NCBI RefSeq assembly: GCF_000684975.1
Contig: NZ_BAXZ01000002.1
Coordinates: forward strand, 272,984-336,983
Direction of reading: 5' to 3'
DNA length: 64,000 nucleotides
Source: Paraburkholderia acidipaludis NBRC 101816
Lineage (GTDB): Bacteria > Pseudomonadota > Gammaproteobacteria > Burkholderiales > Burkholderiaceae
Shown here: positions 1 to 8,639 of the stretch, piece by piece
Numbering within the stretch: position 1 is the stretch's first letter
How the letters are laid out: each line of letters opens with the position of its first letter
The notes under the pieces: model-generated
What the model was told of the DNA's origin: nothing
The model's input: only the letters and a program-made list of their open reading frames with translations
The model's database searches: none
Made by a program: the position numbers and the translations under genes

Positions 1-609
1 ACGCTCGCGCGGGAACACCTTCGTCACGGCTTCGAAAACCTCGCGCGTACGCTGCGGCGTGCCGACGCCGATCGTGTCCGCAATATCGATCTCGTCGCAG
101 CCGAGCGCGGCGAAGCGCTCGACCACGTCCACGACGGACGCCACGGGCACCTCGCCCTGATACGGGCAGCCAAGCGAGCACGACACGCTGCCGCGAATGC
201 GGATGCCGTGCTGCTTCGCCGCTTCGGCCACCGGCACGAAACGCTCGATGCTTTCCGCGATCGAGCAGTTGATGTTCTTCTGCGAAAACGCCTCGCTCGC
301 GGCGCCGAAAATCACGATCTCGTCCGCGCGCGCGGCGAGCGCGCCTTCGAAGCCGCGCAGGTTTGGCGTGAGCACCGAGTAGATCGCGCCGGGGCGGCGC
401 GCGATGCCGGCCATCACTTCGGCGCCGTCGGCCATCTGCGGCACCCACTTGGGCGAGACGAACGAGGCCGCTTCGATGTTCGCGAAGCCGGCGGCCGAAA
501 GGCGGTTGATCAATTCGATCTTGGCGGCGGTGGGAACGAACTCTTTTTCGTTCTGCAGACCGTCACGCGGTCCGACTTCGACGATCTTCACTGCTGCGGG
601 TAGGGTCAT
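1..609 (-). CDS. mvaB: Hydroxymethylglutaryl-CoA lyase, 3' end outside window
   Basis: HMG-CoA lyase cleaves HMG-CoA to acetoacetate and acetyl-CoA, the last step of leucine catabolism. The first 203 codons are present; the rest lies beyond the left edge, including the expected Cys loop. The N-terminus reads VEVGPRDGLQNE at residues 10-21, the HMGL/DRE-TIM metal-binding and catalytic signature (R15, D16). The TIM-barrel segments with SVSCSLGCPYQG and DEIDIADTIG are also typical. The ATG at 609 is preceded by AGGAGA. The next gene upstream, a 2-hydroxyacid dehydrogenase, lies on the same strand 41 bp away, so co-transcription is possible. Confidence 0.93.
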   Translation of the reverse strand, partial: MTLPAAVKIVEVGPRDGLQNEKEFVPTAAKIELINRLSAAGFANIEAASFVSPKWVPQMADGAEVMAGIARRPGAIYSVLTPNLRGFEGALAARADEIVIFGAASEAFSQKNINCSIAESIERFVPVAEAAKQHGIRIRGSVSCSLGCPYQGEVPVASVVDVVERFAALGCDEIDIADTIGVGTPQRTREVFEAVTKVFPRER

Positions 610-650
610 GGGTGTCTCCTGAGTCTCGTTGATCCGCCGGCGCGTGGGGC

Positions 651-1601
651 TCAATAGCCGCGCTCGATATGCACGACGCCGCTCACGGTCTCGCCGCGCG
701 CGAGCGCTTCGATCTTGTCGGCGACCTGCGAGATGGCTTCGTCGCGCAGCGTGAGCGCCGAGCCGTGCGGCGTGATCGTGATGCGGGGCTCGCGCCAGAA
801 CAGATGGTCGGGCGCGAGAGGTTCGTTGCGAAACACGTCGAGCGTGGCGGCCGCGAGCGTGCCGTTGGCGAGCGCGTCGAGCAGATCCTGTTCGACGAGA
901 TGCGAGCCGCGCGCCACGTTCACCACATACGCGCCGCGTTCGAGTTTCGCGAACACGCCGGCGTCGAGAATGCTCTCCGTGTCCGGGGTGGCGGGCAGCA
1001 GGTTCACGAGCAGCTTGACGCCTTCGAGAAAGGCGTCGAACTGCTCGCCGCGCAGCGGGCCCGAATACGTCTCGATGCCGTCGAGATGTTTCGCACTGCG
1101 CGAGAAGCCGCGCACCGGCACGCCGAGCGAGGCAACCGCGCGCGCGACCTGGGCGCCCAGCACGCCCAGCCCGAGCACGCCCACGGTGAAGGTCTCGCGC
1201 GGATGCGGCGCGAGCACGTGCCACTCGCGGCGGGTCTGGGCGAGCGCATATTCGTCGAAGCGCCGCAGATAGCGCAGCACGGCATGCTGCACGTACTCGC
1301 TCATCTGCCACGCCATGCCCGAGTCTTCGAGGCGCACGAGCTGTGCGTCGGGCGGCAGCGTGCCCGGATGTTCATGCTCGAGCGCGAGAATTGCATCGAC
1401 GCCCGCCCCCAGGTTGAAGATCGCGCGCAGCCCGCGGCGCGCCGCGAGCAGCTCGCGCGGCGGGTGCCAGACGACCGCGTAGTCGGCGGCGGCGGTATCG
1501 CCGGGTTGCCATTCGCGCAGCTCGGCGCCGGGCAGCGCGCGGGCGAGGCCGTGCAGCCAGGTGGACGCGTCGGCTTGCGGCAGCCAGAACAGGATCTTCA
1601 T
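651..1601 (-). CDS. ghrA: Glyoxylate/hydroxypyruvate reductase A (2-hydroxyacid dehydrogenase)
   Basis: A 316-residue D-2-hydroxyacid dehydrogenase, most like the GhrA group that reduces glyoxylate and hydroxypyruvate with NAD(P)H in the cytoplasm. The Rossmann motif VGVLGLGVLGAQVARA lies near the middle. The catalytic domain shows NVARGSHLVEQDLLDAL (Arg) and the C-terminal ITPHGSA with the catalytic His. The ATG at 1601 begins MKILFW; an in-frame extension to 1670 is possible but lacks family similarity. It lies just upstream of HMG-CoA lyase on the same strand. The substrate is inferred from family only. Confidence 0.88.
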   Translation of the reverse strand: MKILFWLPQADASTWLHGLARALPGAELREWQPGDTAAADYAVVWHPPRELLAARRGLRAIFNLGAGVDAILALEHEHPGTLPPDAQLVRLEDSGMAWQMSEYVQHAVLRYLRRFDEYALAQTRREWHVLAPHPRETFTVGVLGLGVLGAQVARAVASLGVPVRGFSRSAKHLDGIETYSGPLRGEQFDAFLEGVKLLVNLLPATPDTESILDAGVFAKLERGAYVVNVARGSHLVEQDLLDALANGTLAAATLDVFRNEPLAPDHLFWREPRITITPHGSALTLRDEAISQVADKIEALARGETVSGVVHIERGY

Positions 1602-1799
1602 CGTGCGGCGGGTCTCGTGGGTGGGGGTGTGGTGACATTCTACTTTTTCGTGCCCGGGGCCGCCGGGCATTCACGCAGCGGCCCCGGGCGCGCGGCTTTG
1701 CGCCGGGCGCGCTGCAAAGCTAAGCAAAAAAAACTGGTTCGGCGCACGGGCGGCGCAGATCACAATCCATTCACGCTTGGTCGTTGCGAGGAAAAAAAC

Positions 1800-2405
1800 A
1801 TGCTTTCGAGCGCCCATCCCCGTTGGCCGCCTGGACTCGTCACCGTGCCGGGGCTGCATGGCAGCGACGGCGCGCATTGGCAGACCTGGCTCGAGCGGCA
1901 GTTCCCGCGTTCATTGCGCGCGGAGCAGGCCGACTGGGAAGCGCCCGACCTCGCGGTCTGGAGCGCGTCGCTCGGCGCCTTGCTGGCGCGCGAGCGCGGC
2001 CCGTTCGTGCTCGCGGCGCACAGCTTCGGCTGCCTCGCCGCGGCTCATGCGCTGCAGCAGGGCATTGCCGGTGCCGATGTCGTGGGCGTGCTGCTGGTCG
2101 CGCCCGCCAGTCCCGCGAAGTTCCGTTTCGCGGGACCGTTCGAGGCGAAGCGGCTGATGGTGCCGTCGATCCTGATCGGCAGCGAAACCGACCCGTGGAT
2201 GACGCTCGCCGGGGCGCGCGAACTCGCGCAGCATCTGGGCAGCGCCTTCGTCAATCTCGGCGACGCGGGGCATATCAACACGGCGGCGGGATTCGGGCCG
2301 TGGCCGCGGGCGAAGCACTTCATCGACACGCTCGTGCATTGCGAGGCGCCGCGGCACCTGCGCGACGAAACGGTGGAAGCCGGCGCGCTGGCGTTTGCCT
2401 GGTAG
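1800..2405 (+). CDS. RBBP9/YdeN-family alpha/beta hydrolase
   Basis: A 201-residue small serine hydrolase of the RBBP9/YdeN family. Landmarks are the N-terminal GLHGSDGAHWQTWLE oxyanion region, the nucleophile elbow AAHSFGCLAA and the C-terminal GDAGHINTAAGFG containing the catalytic His, with the Asp in SETDPW. The ATG at 1800 follows GCGAGGAAAAAAAC, which serves as ribosome binding site. The substrate is unknown. It stands alone between minus-strand genes, with stop codons 18 bp apart at its 3' end (convergent with ackA). Confidence 0.85.
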   Translation: MLSSAHPRWPPGLVTVPGLHGSDGAHWQTWLERQFPRSLRAEQADWEAPDLAVWSASLGALLARERGPFVLAAHSFGCLAAAHALQQGIAGADVVGVLLVAPASPAKFRFAGPFEAKRLMVPSILIGSETDPWMTLAGARELAQHLGSAFVNLGDAGHINTAAGFGPWPRAKHFIDTLVHCEAPRHLRDETVEAGALAFAW

Positions 2406-2423
2406 CGCCTTGCGGGGGCGCTT

Positions 2424-3692
2424 CTAGATCCGCTTTGCCTCACGCAAGAGCCGTGCCGTGTGCAGCGCGATCATGCCTTCCTCGTCGGTGCGCATCGCGA
2501 AGATGGGCACGCGGCTCTCGCGCGTGCCAATGCGTTCGTTGTTGGCCGCATTCGCTTCGGCGTCGAGATCGGTGCCGAAGAGCGGCTTGAGCCGTTCGCA
2601 CACCTGAGCACGGATCGGCGCGGCATGCTCGCCGATGCCGCCCGTGAACACGAGTCCGTCCAGTCCACCCAGCCCCACGGCAAGCTTGCCCACTTCCTGA
2701 GCGATGCGATGCGTATAGAAGTCGATGGCAAGCTTCGCCTGATCGCTGCCGCTCGCGAGCAGTTCGCGCATGTCGCTGCTCACGCCCGAGAGGCCCTTGA
2801 GGCCCGATTCGTGATAAAGCAGCTTTTCGATGGCGTCGTGATCCATGCCGCGCGCCATCATCCATAGCACCACGCCCGCGTCGAGCGCGCCGCAGCGCGT
2901 GCCCATGGGCAGCCCGTCGAGCGCGGTGAGCCCCATGGTCGTCTCCACGCTTTTTCCGTCTTTCATCGCGCACAGGCTCGCACCGTTGCCCAGATGCGCG
3001 ACGACCACGCGAGCGCGCGCGATGTCGGGCGCCACCACGTGCAGGTGCCGGGCAATGTATTCGTATGAGAGGCCGTGAAAGCCGTAGCGGCGGATGCCGT
3101 CCTTGAAGTAGCCGTAGGGCAGCGCGAAGAGCTGCGCCATGACGCCGTTGGTGGCGTGGAACGCGGTGTCGAAGCAGGCCACCTGCGCCAGCTCGGGCGC
3201 GGCCTGGCGCACGGCGCGGATCGCCGCCAGATTGTGCGGTTGATGCAGCGGCGCAAGCGGCGTGAGCGCGTCGAGCTCCGCGATCACCTGGTCGTCGATC
3301 GGCACGGCATCGGCATGGTGCGCGCCGCCGTGCACCACGCGATGGCCGATCGCGGAAGGCGGCGTGTCGCGCAGGCCCACGGCGAGCACGAGGCGCAGCA
3401 GGCGGAAGGCGGCGTCGTGATCGGCAACCTGCGCGACCGGAAACTTTTCGTCCACGATGAGCCGCCCGTCGGCCATGTGCGCGACCACGCGCGGCGCAAC
3501 GCCAATGCCCTCGATCTGCCCGCCCGCGCCAAGGATCGCGCGCGCGCCGCCTTCCACGTGCGGATCGTCGATGACGCGGTACACCGAGCACTTGATGCTC
3601 GACGAGCCCGCGTTGACGACGAGCACGACGTGACCTTCGGCGTGGGAATGCGCCTCCCGGGCGCCGGGCGAAGTGTTCACCGAAGTGCTCAC
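2424..3692 (-). CDS. ackA: Acetate kinase
   Basis: Acetate kinase (422 residues) interconverts acetyl phosphate plus ADP with acetate plus ATP. All hallmarks are present: VLVVNAGSSSIKCSVY (adenosine/phosphate 1), GHRVVHGG, HLGNGASLCAM, MGTRCGALDAG and GGIGEHAAPIR. The start is GTG at 3692; it overlaps the TGA of the upstream pta gene by four bases (GTGA), indicating translational coupling. The first 20 residues form a short extension before the canonical start of the fold. Together with pta this gives the acetyl-CoA/acetyl-P/acetate route; the linked PHA-type genes suggest a role in carbon overflow or acyl-CoA turnover. Confidence 0.96.
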   Translation of the reverse strand: MSTSVNTSPGAREAHSHAEGHVVLVVNAGSSSIKCSVYRVIDDPHVEGGARAILGAGGQIEGIGVAPRVVAHMADGRLIVDEKFPVAQVADHDAAFRLLRLVLAVGLRDTPPSAIGHRVVHGGAHHADAVPIDDQVIAELDALTPLAPLHQPHNLAAIRAVRQAAPELAQVACFDTAFHATNGVMAQLFALPYGYFKDGIRRYGFHGLSYEYIARHLHVVAPDIARARVVVAHLGNGASLCAMKDGKSVETTMGLTALDGLPMGTRCGALDAGVVLWMMARGMDHDAIEKLLYHESGLKGLSGVSSDMRELLASGSDQAKLAIDFYTHRIAQEVGKLAVGLGGLDGLVFTGGIGEHAAPIRAQVCERLKPLFGTDLDAEANAANNERIGTRESRVPIFAMRTDEEGMIALHTARLLREAKRI

Positions 3693-4630
3693 ATGAGCTC
3701 CGAGGTTTTGCGCGCGCGCCGCGCGTGCGCGACGAGCACCGCGATCGCGCAGCTGCCGATGCGCGATCGCACGGTGTCGGCGCGGCTCGTGAGGATGATC
3801 GGCACGCGCGCGCCGAGGACGATGCCGGCCGCTCCCGCGCCGGCGAGGAAGGTGAGCTGCTTGGCAAGCATGTTGCCGGCTTCGAGGTCGGGCACGAGCA
3901 GGATGTCGGGGTCGCCCGCCACCGGCGAGACGATGCCCTTGATGCGCGCCGCCTCCTTGCTGATGGCGTTGTCGAACGCGAGCGGGCCGTCCAGCAGGGC
4001 GCCGGTGATCTGGCCGCGGTCGGCCATCTTGCAGAGCGCGGCGGCGTCGATGGTCGAGGGCATCTTGTCGGAGACGGTCTCGACCGCCGCGAGGATCGCC
4101 ACCTTGGGCCGCTCGATGCCCAGCGCCTGCACGAGCTCGATCGCGTTGCGCACGATGTCGGCCTTGTCGGCGAGCTTCGGGAAGATGTTGACGGCCGCGT
4201 CGGTAATGAAGATCGGTTTGTGATACGAGGGCACGTCCATCGCGAAGACGTGCGAGAGGCGCCGCTCGGTGCGCAGGCCCGTCGTGCCGGAGGCCACTTC
4301 GTGCAGCAGTTCGTCGGTGTGCAGGCTGCCCTTCATGAGCAGTTCCGCCTCGCCCTCGCGCACCGCGAGCACGGCGCGCGCGGCGGCGGCGTGGCTGTGC
4401 GGCGCGTCGATGACGGTGGTGTTGCCGAGCGACAGATCCGCTTCATCGGCCACGGCGCGGATCTTCGCCTCCGGCCCGATGAGGAGCGGCACGATCAAGC
4501 CGAGGCTCGCGGCGTCGAGCGCGCCCGTGAGCGATGACACGTCGCAGGGATGCGCCACGGCCGTGGGCACCGGCGCGAGGCCGCTGCAGCGCTCCAGCAG
4601 GGCAGAGTACTTGTCTTGCGATGAAGCCAT
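3689..4630 (-). CDS. pta: Phosphate acetyl/butyryltransferase (bifunctional enoyl-CoA hydratase/phosphate acetyltransferase type)
   Basis: A 313-residue member of the phosphate acetyl/butyryltransferase family, of the compact type often annotated as bifunctional enoyl-CoA hydratase/phosphate acetyltransferase. It has no MaoC hydratase domain here, so only the transferase half is supported. Typical blocks include LIGPEAKIR, MKGSLHTDELLH, SHVFAMDVP, ITDAAVNIFP and DILLVPDLEAGNMLAKQL. The ATG at 4630 is preceded by GAGGAGATCGTC, a strong ribosome binding site. The gene is translationally coupled to ackA and divergent from the DUF3141-fabI pair. Whether acetyl- or butyryl-CoA is preferred cannot be read from the sequence. 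Confidence 0.92.
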   Translation of the reverse strand: MASSQDKYSALLERCSGLAPVPTAVAHPCDVSSLTGALDAASLGLIVPLLIGPEAKIRAVADEADLSLGNTTVIDAPHSHAAAARAVLAVREGEAELLMKGSLHTDELLHEVASGTTGLRTERRLSHVFAMDVPSYHKPIFITDAAVNIFPKLADKADIVRNAIELVQALGIERPKVAILAAVETVSDKMPSTIDAAALCKMADRGQITGALLDGPLAFDNAISKEAARIKGIVSPVAGDPDILLVPDLEAGNMLAKQLTFLAGAGAAGIVLGARVPIILTSRADTVRSRIGSCAIAVLVAHARRARKTSELM

Positions 4631-4906
4631 GACGATCTCCTCTTTTCCGTCGCCGCCAGCGTGTCGGCCGGCGCGTCGACCACGGCAGGCACTGTGCACT
4701 GGGCGCTTGCCGGCGCCCGCATGCTGCGCCGCGCAACGCGCTAGACAGTGTAGTGCAGCGGACAAATTGGCGGAGGGAAAGTGTCCCGCGGCATCGTGAC
4801 ACATCGCATCAGGCCGCGCCGGTGCGGTGCAGGCCTTGTCACGCCGGGTTCACGCCGCGAGTCGATCATGTACGGGCAGGCCTCGCTGCGGCCCTGTTTG
4901 CTTGCC

Positions 4907-4935
4907 TTGACTTTCAACAAGGCGCTGCCTACATT
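4907..4935 (+). promoter_or_regulatory. Sigma-70 promoter for the DUF3141-fabI operon
   Basis: TTGACT (4907-4912) and TACATT (4930-4935) are separated by exactly 17 bp. This is close to the sigma-70 consensus in an otherwise very G+C-rich region, about 150 bp upstream of the GTG start at 5085. Confidence 0.65.
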
Positions 4936-4941
4936 GAGATA

Positions 4942-4952
4942 CTGCAGTGCAG
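4942..4952. promoter_or_regulatory. Candidate PhaR-type operator (CTGC-N3-GCAG)
   Basis: CTGCAGTGCAG fits CTGC-N3/4-GCAG, the motif described for the PHB-responsive repressor PhaR of Paracoccus. It sits 7 bp after the -10 box, where a repressor would block initiation. A second inverted repeat, GCAGC-N5-GCTGC, follows immediately (4949-4963). That PhaR binds here is an inference. Confidence 0.4.
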
Positions 4953-5084
4953 CATGGCGCTGCATCACACCATCATCTGGGCTCCGCGCGCCGTGCACGG
5001 GCACGCCGCGCCGGACCGGTCGCGCCCTGCGGGCATCGTGTGCGCAGGGCGGCCGCGCGCTCCCCGTTCAAGGAGATTCGCCTC

Positions 5085-7712
5085 GTGGCTGTTCTCGCCC
5101 CCACGCCTCTCGCTGCTGCCTCCGCTGCGCCCCCTTTCGCTCTGCCTGCGCCGGCCGCCGTTCAGCCGTTCTACGACTACCTGTTCGACGCGTGGCAGCG
5201 CAGCGTGCTGTTTTTCGACACGTTGCGCGAGCGCGGCAACCAGACCTACGTGCACGAGAAGGAGGGCATGCCGCCCGTGCTGCGTTTCGACTACGAAGTG
5301 GTCGCGGACGGGCGCGAGCTGGACGACCCCTGCAATTACGCACTGCTGCGCATCCTGCCCGAAGAAGGCGCACCGACCGATGCGCGCATGCGGCCCTTCG
5401 TCGTCATCGATCCGCGCGCGGGCCACGGTCCCGGCATCGCGGGCTTCAAGATGGACAGCGAGGTGGGCATCGCGCTGCGCAAGGGCCATCCGTGCTACTT
5501 CGTCACCTTCTTCCCGGTGCCGTGCCCCACGCAGACGATCCAGTCGGTCGGGCAGGCGGAAGCCGTGTTCATCCGCAAGGTGCGCGAACTGCATCCCGAG
5601 TCGGACGGCCTGCCGTTCATCATCGGCAACTGCCAGGGTGGCTGGGCCGCGGCGCTGCTCGCGGCGAGCGCGCCGGCGCTGGTCGGCCCGCTCATGCTCG
5701 CGGGCTCGCCGCTGTCGTACTGGGCCGGCGTGAAGGGCAAGAACCCCATGCGCTATTCGGGCGGCATGCTCGGCGGTTCGTGGATGTCGTCGCTCGCCGC
5801 CGATCTGGGCGACGGCCACTTCGACGGCGCCCATCTCGTGCAGAACTTCGAGAATCTCAATCCCGCGAACACGTTCTGGGGCAAGCTCTACAATCTCTAT
5901 TCGCGAGTCGATACGGAGCGCGAGCGCTTCCTCGAATTCGAGCGCTGGTGGGGCGGCCACTTCCAGCTCAACCGCGCCGAGATCGACTGGATCGTGCAGA
6001 ACCTCTTCGTCGGCAATCACCTCACGCGCAACGAGGTGTACGCGAAGAACGCGCGCTCCCCGGTGGACCTGCGCAACATCCGCACGCCGATCATCGTGCT
6101 CGCCTCGTGGGGCGACAACATCACGCCGCCGCAGCAGGCCCTGAACTGGATCCCCGACCTCTACGCGAGCGTGGACGAAATCATCGCCAACGAGCAGGTG
6201 ATCGTCTATTGCCTCCACGACAAGGTGGGGCATCTGGGCATCTTCGTTTCGGCGAGCGTGGCCAATAAGGAGCACACCGAACTGTTTTCGGCGCTCGACC
6301 TGATCGACGTGCTGCCGCCGGGCCTCTACGAAGCGAAGATCACCGACACGACGCCGGAGGCGGGCCGCCTCGAATCGCTCGAAGGACGCTATGAGATCGG
6401 CTTCGAGCGGCGCACGATCGACGACATCCTCGCGCTGGACGACGGCCGCGCGGACGAGCAGCCGTTCGAGGTGGTGCGCCGCTTCGCCGAGAACAACCAG
6501 CGGCTCTACGACCTGACGGTTTCCCCGTTCGTGCGCGCGTCGAGCAACGCGCTCACGGCGCATCTGTTGCGCGAGTCGCATCCGTCGCGCGTGGAGCGCA
6601 GCGTGCTGAGCGACGCGAACCCGGCGCTGGCTGCGCTGCCGGTGCTCGCCGAGTCGGTGCGCAAGCATCGCAAGCCTGTCGCGCCCGACAACCCCTTCAC
6701 GCAGCTCGAACGGCAGATGTCGGCGAGCATCGAGGCCGCCTGGGACCTCTATCGCGACGCACGCGACGCGTGGGTCGAGAACACGTTCTACAGCGTCTAT
6801 ACGGCGCCGTGGGTGCAGGCGCTCGTGGGCGTGGCGCCCGGCCAGCCGCTCGAGCCGATCGGGCCGCCGCTCATGGCGCTGCGCAAGGAGCTCGCGGCGC
6901 TGCGGCTGCGCGCGGCGCGCGCGAACCTGCGCAAAGGCACGCTCGTGGATGCGTTCATGCGCATCATGGCGTACCTCGTCGACGAAATGCATACCGTGCA
7001 ATATCGGCCGTTTCAGCGCATGCGCGAGATGGCGCGCGAGTATCTGGGCGATCGTCAGCCCACCATCGCCGAACTGAAGGAAGCCGCGCGGCGCCAGGGC
7101 GCGATCGTGGCGCTCGACCCGCAAGCCGCTATCGAGGCGCTGACCGAAATCATGCCCGATATGCCTACGCGCCGTGCGCTGCTCGCGGCCGTCTACCGCA
7201 TCGCGACGGTGTCCGGTCCGCTCGAAGGCGAGCGGCGCGACCGCTTCCGGGAAGTGCAGAAGGCGCTTGGCCTCGAGCCCGGCAGCGAGAAGAGCGGCTT
7301 GCCGCCGCCGGAAGGGCCGGCCTCGGGCAGCGGGGCGGCGTCCGGCTCCGGCGAAGGCGGTGCGATATCGGGTGTTGCGGGTAATGCGGGTGCGGCGGCG
7401 GGTGCGGCCGATGTGACGGCGGCCGGCGCCGACGAGCCGGAGGCGCAAGCCGCGCCGAAGCGCGCCGCCGCGAAGGCGTCGAAGCGTGCCGCGGCTGTCG
7501 CCGCCGATGAGGCGGAGGCCCCGCCGGCAGCGCCCGCAAAAGCGGCGAAGCGCGCGCCGGCTCCGGCGAAGGCCAAGACGGCCGCGGCCGCCAAGACACC
7601 GGCCGCAGCCAAAACGCCGCGGCGGGCACGCCCGGCTGCTGCGGCGGCACCCGCGCACGGGGCAGGTACGCCGGCCTCGCGCCGCCGCGCCACGCGTTCC
7701 GCCGGCGAATGA
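5085..7712 (+). CDS. DUF3141 protein, PHA-synthase-like alpha/beta hydrolase with Ala/Lys-rich tail
   Basis: An 875-residue DUF3141 protein. Residues from about 30 to 420 form an alpha/beta-hydrolase fold with a PHA-synthase-style lipase box GNCQGG (C183), an Asp in SWGDNITPP (D344) and a His in KVGHLGIF (H383). C183 to D344 is 161 residues, the same as C319 to D480 in Cupriavidus necator PhaC. The remainder is a family-specific helical region, then from about residue 740 a low-complexity Ala/Lys/Pro tail like the DNA- or granule-binding tails of PHA proteins. The GTG at 5085 is chosen because AAGGAG precedes it; an upstream ATG (4947) lacks such a site. It is co-directional with fabI (20 bp gap) and divergent from pta-ackA. 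The reaction is unproven; acyl transfer on CoA thioesters is likely. Confidence 0.85.
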   Translation: MAVLAPTPLAAASAAPPFALPAPAAVQPFYDYLFDAWQRSVLFFDTLRERGNQTYVHEKEGMPPVLRFDYEVVADGRELDDPCNYALLRILPEEGAPTDARMRPFVVIDPRAGHGPGIAGFKMDSEVGIALRKGHPCYFVTFFPVPCPTQTIQSVGQAEAVFIRKVRELHPESDGLPFIIGNCQGGWAAALLAASAPALVGPLMLAGSPLSYWAGVKGKNPMRYSGGMLGGSWMSSLAADLGDGHFDGAHLVQNFENLNPANTFWGKLYNLYSRVDTERERFLEFERWWGGHFQLNRAEIDWIVQNLFVGNHLTRNEVYAKNARSPVDLRNIRTPIIVLASWGDNITPPQQALNWIPDLYASVDEIIANEQVIVYCLHDKVGHLGIFVSASVANKEHTELFSALDLIDVLPPGLYEAKITDTTPEAGRLESLEGRYEIGFERRTIDDILALDDGRADEQPFEVVRRFAENNQRLYDLTVSPFVRASSNALTAHLLRESHPSRVERSVLSDANPALAALPVLAESVRKHRKPVAPDNPFTQLERQMSASIEAAWDLYRDARDAWVENTFYSVYTAPWVQALVGVAPGQPLEPIGPPLMALRKELAALRLRAARANLRKGTLVDAFMRIMAYLVDEMHTVQYRPFQRMREMAREYLGDRQPTIAELKEAARRQGAIVALDPQAAIEALTEIMPDMPTRRALLAAVYRIATVSGPLEGERRDRFREVQKALGLEPGSEKSGLPPPEGPASGSGAASGSGEGGAISGVAGNAGAAAGAADVTAAGADEPEAQAAPKRAAAKASKRAAAVAADEAEAPPAAPAKAAKRAPAPAKAKTAAAAKTPAAAKTPRRARPAAAAAPAHGAGTPASRRRATRSAGE

Positions 7713-7732
7713 CTCCCGCAGCGAGGTAAGCC

Positions 7733-8512
7733 ATGCAGACTCTTCCCGACCGGCCGCTGGCCGGCATGCGCGCGCTGGTCACGGGCATCGCGAACGCCGA
7801 ATCGATCGCCTGGGGTTGCGCGCGCGCATTCGCCGAACTCGGCGCGGAGCTCGCGATCACTTACCTGAACGACAAGGCGAAGCCTTACGTCGAGCCGCTC
7901 GCGAACGAGCTCGACGCCAAGCTCCTGCTGCCGCTCAACGTCGAGGAAGACGCGCAGATGGAGGCCGTGTTCGACGCCATCCGCGAGACCTGGGGCGCGC
8001 TCGACATCGTGCTGCACTCCATCGCCTACGCGCCGAAGGACGACCTGCAGGGCGGCCTGCTGGACTCGTCGGCGCAGGGCTTCGGCTATGCGATGGACGT
8101 GTCGTGCCACTCGTTCATCCGCATGGCGAAGCGCGCGACGCCGCTGATGCCGCGCGGCGGCACGCTCTTCGCGATGAGCTACGACGGCGCCAATCGCGTG
8201 GTGCCGAACTACAGTCTCATGGGGCCGGTGAAGGCGGCGCTCGAAGCGTCGTGCCGGTATCTGGCCTACGAGCTGGGGCCGCTCGGCATTCGCGTGCACG
8301 CCATCTCGCCGGGGCCGCTGAAGACGCGTGCGGCCTCCGGGTTGCCCGACTTCGACCGCATGCTCTCCGAGGCGGTCGATCGCGCGCCGCTGGGCGAGCT
8401 CGTGGACATCATGGACGTCGGCTATGCCACCGCGTATCTCGCCACGCGCTACGCGCGCCGCATGAGCGGCAACACGGTGTATGTCGACGGCGGCGCGCAC
8501 GTCATGGCGTGA
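7733..8512 (+). CDS. fabI: Enoyl-[acyl-carrier-protein] reductase (NADH) FabI-type
   Basis: A 259-residue FabI-type SDR reducing enoyl thioesters with NAD(P)H. It shows the atypical FabI cofactor site GIANAESIAWGCA, the catalytic pair Y160-x6-K167 (NYSLMGPVK), and the substrate-loop segment ISPGPLKTRAASGL. The C-terminus NTVYVDGGAHVMA is typical. It lies 20 bp after the DUF3141 gene, so it is probably translated from the same mRNA and may act on CoA- rather than ACP-bound substrates in this setting. A second, housekeeping fabI would be expected elsewhere in the genome; this copy may be a specialised paralogue (inference). Confidence 0.92.
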   Translation: MQTLPDRPLAGMRALVTGIANAESIAWGCARAFAELGAELAITYLNDKAKPYVEPLANELDAKLLLPLNVEEDAQMEAVFDAIRETWGALDIVLHSIAYAPKDDLQGGLLDSSAQGFGYAMDVSCHSFIRMAKRATPLMPRGGTLFAMSYDGANRVVPNYSLMGPVKAALEASCRYLAYELGPLGIRVHAISPGPLKTRAASGLPDFDRMLSEAVDRAPLGELVDIMDVGYATAYLATRYARRMSGNTVYVDGGAHVMA

Positions 8513-8571
8513 TGGCGGTGCCGGCTTCGCGCGGATTCAAACTCGCATTACGTTGCGCCGGCAACAAAAAA

Positions 8572-8607
8572 CCAGACGCCTCGCAGAATGCACTGCGAGG
8601 CGTCTGG
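8572..8607 (-). terminator. Rho-independent terminator of the PXPV-like gene
   Basis: A perfect 15-bp inverted repeat (8572-8586 / 8593-8607) with a 6-base loop is followed on the minus strand by a run of six T (8566-8571). It lies 32 bp after the stop of the minus-strand gene and may also serve fabI from the other side. Confidence 0.85.
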
Positions 8608-8639
8608 CCCTACGTCAACCGACCGGCTGCAGGATGCGG

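Larger units (their letters stand above)
4631..5084. other. Divergent intergenic region between pta and the DUF3141 gene
   Basis: A 454-bp region with no convincing gene. It carries the promoter and a PhaR-like palindrome for the rightward operon (listed separately) and must also carry the leftward pta promoter, which I could not place confidently. Confidence 0.7.

Noticed and set aside
669..1799. Long plus-strand open frame opposite ghrA running into the RBBP9-like gene
   Set aside because: It is the G+C-rich antisense shadow of ghrA; only the part from ATG 1800 resembles a known protein.
4965..7658. 897-codon minus-strand open frame opposite the DUF3141 gene
   Set aside because: Arg/His-rich composition typical of antisense frames in high-G+C DNA; the plus frame has family motifs and a ribosome binding site.
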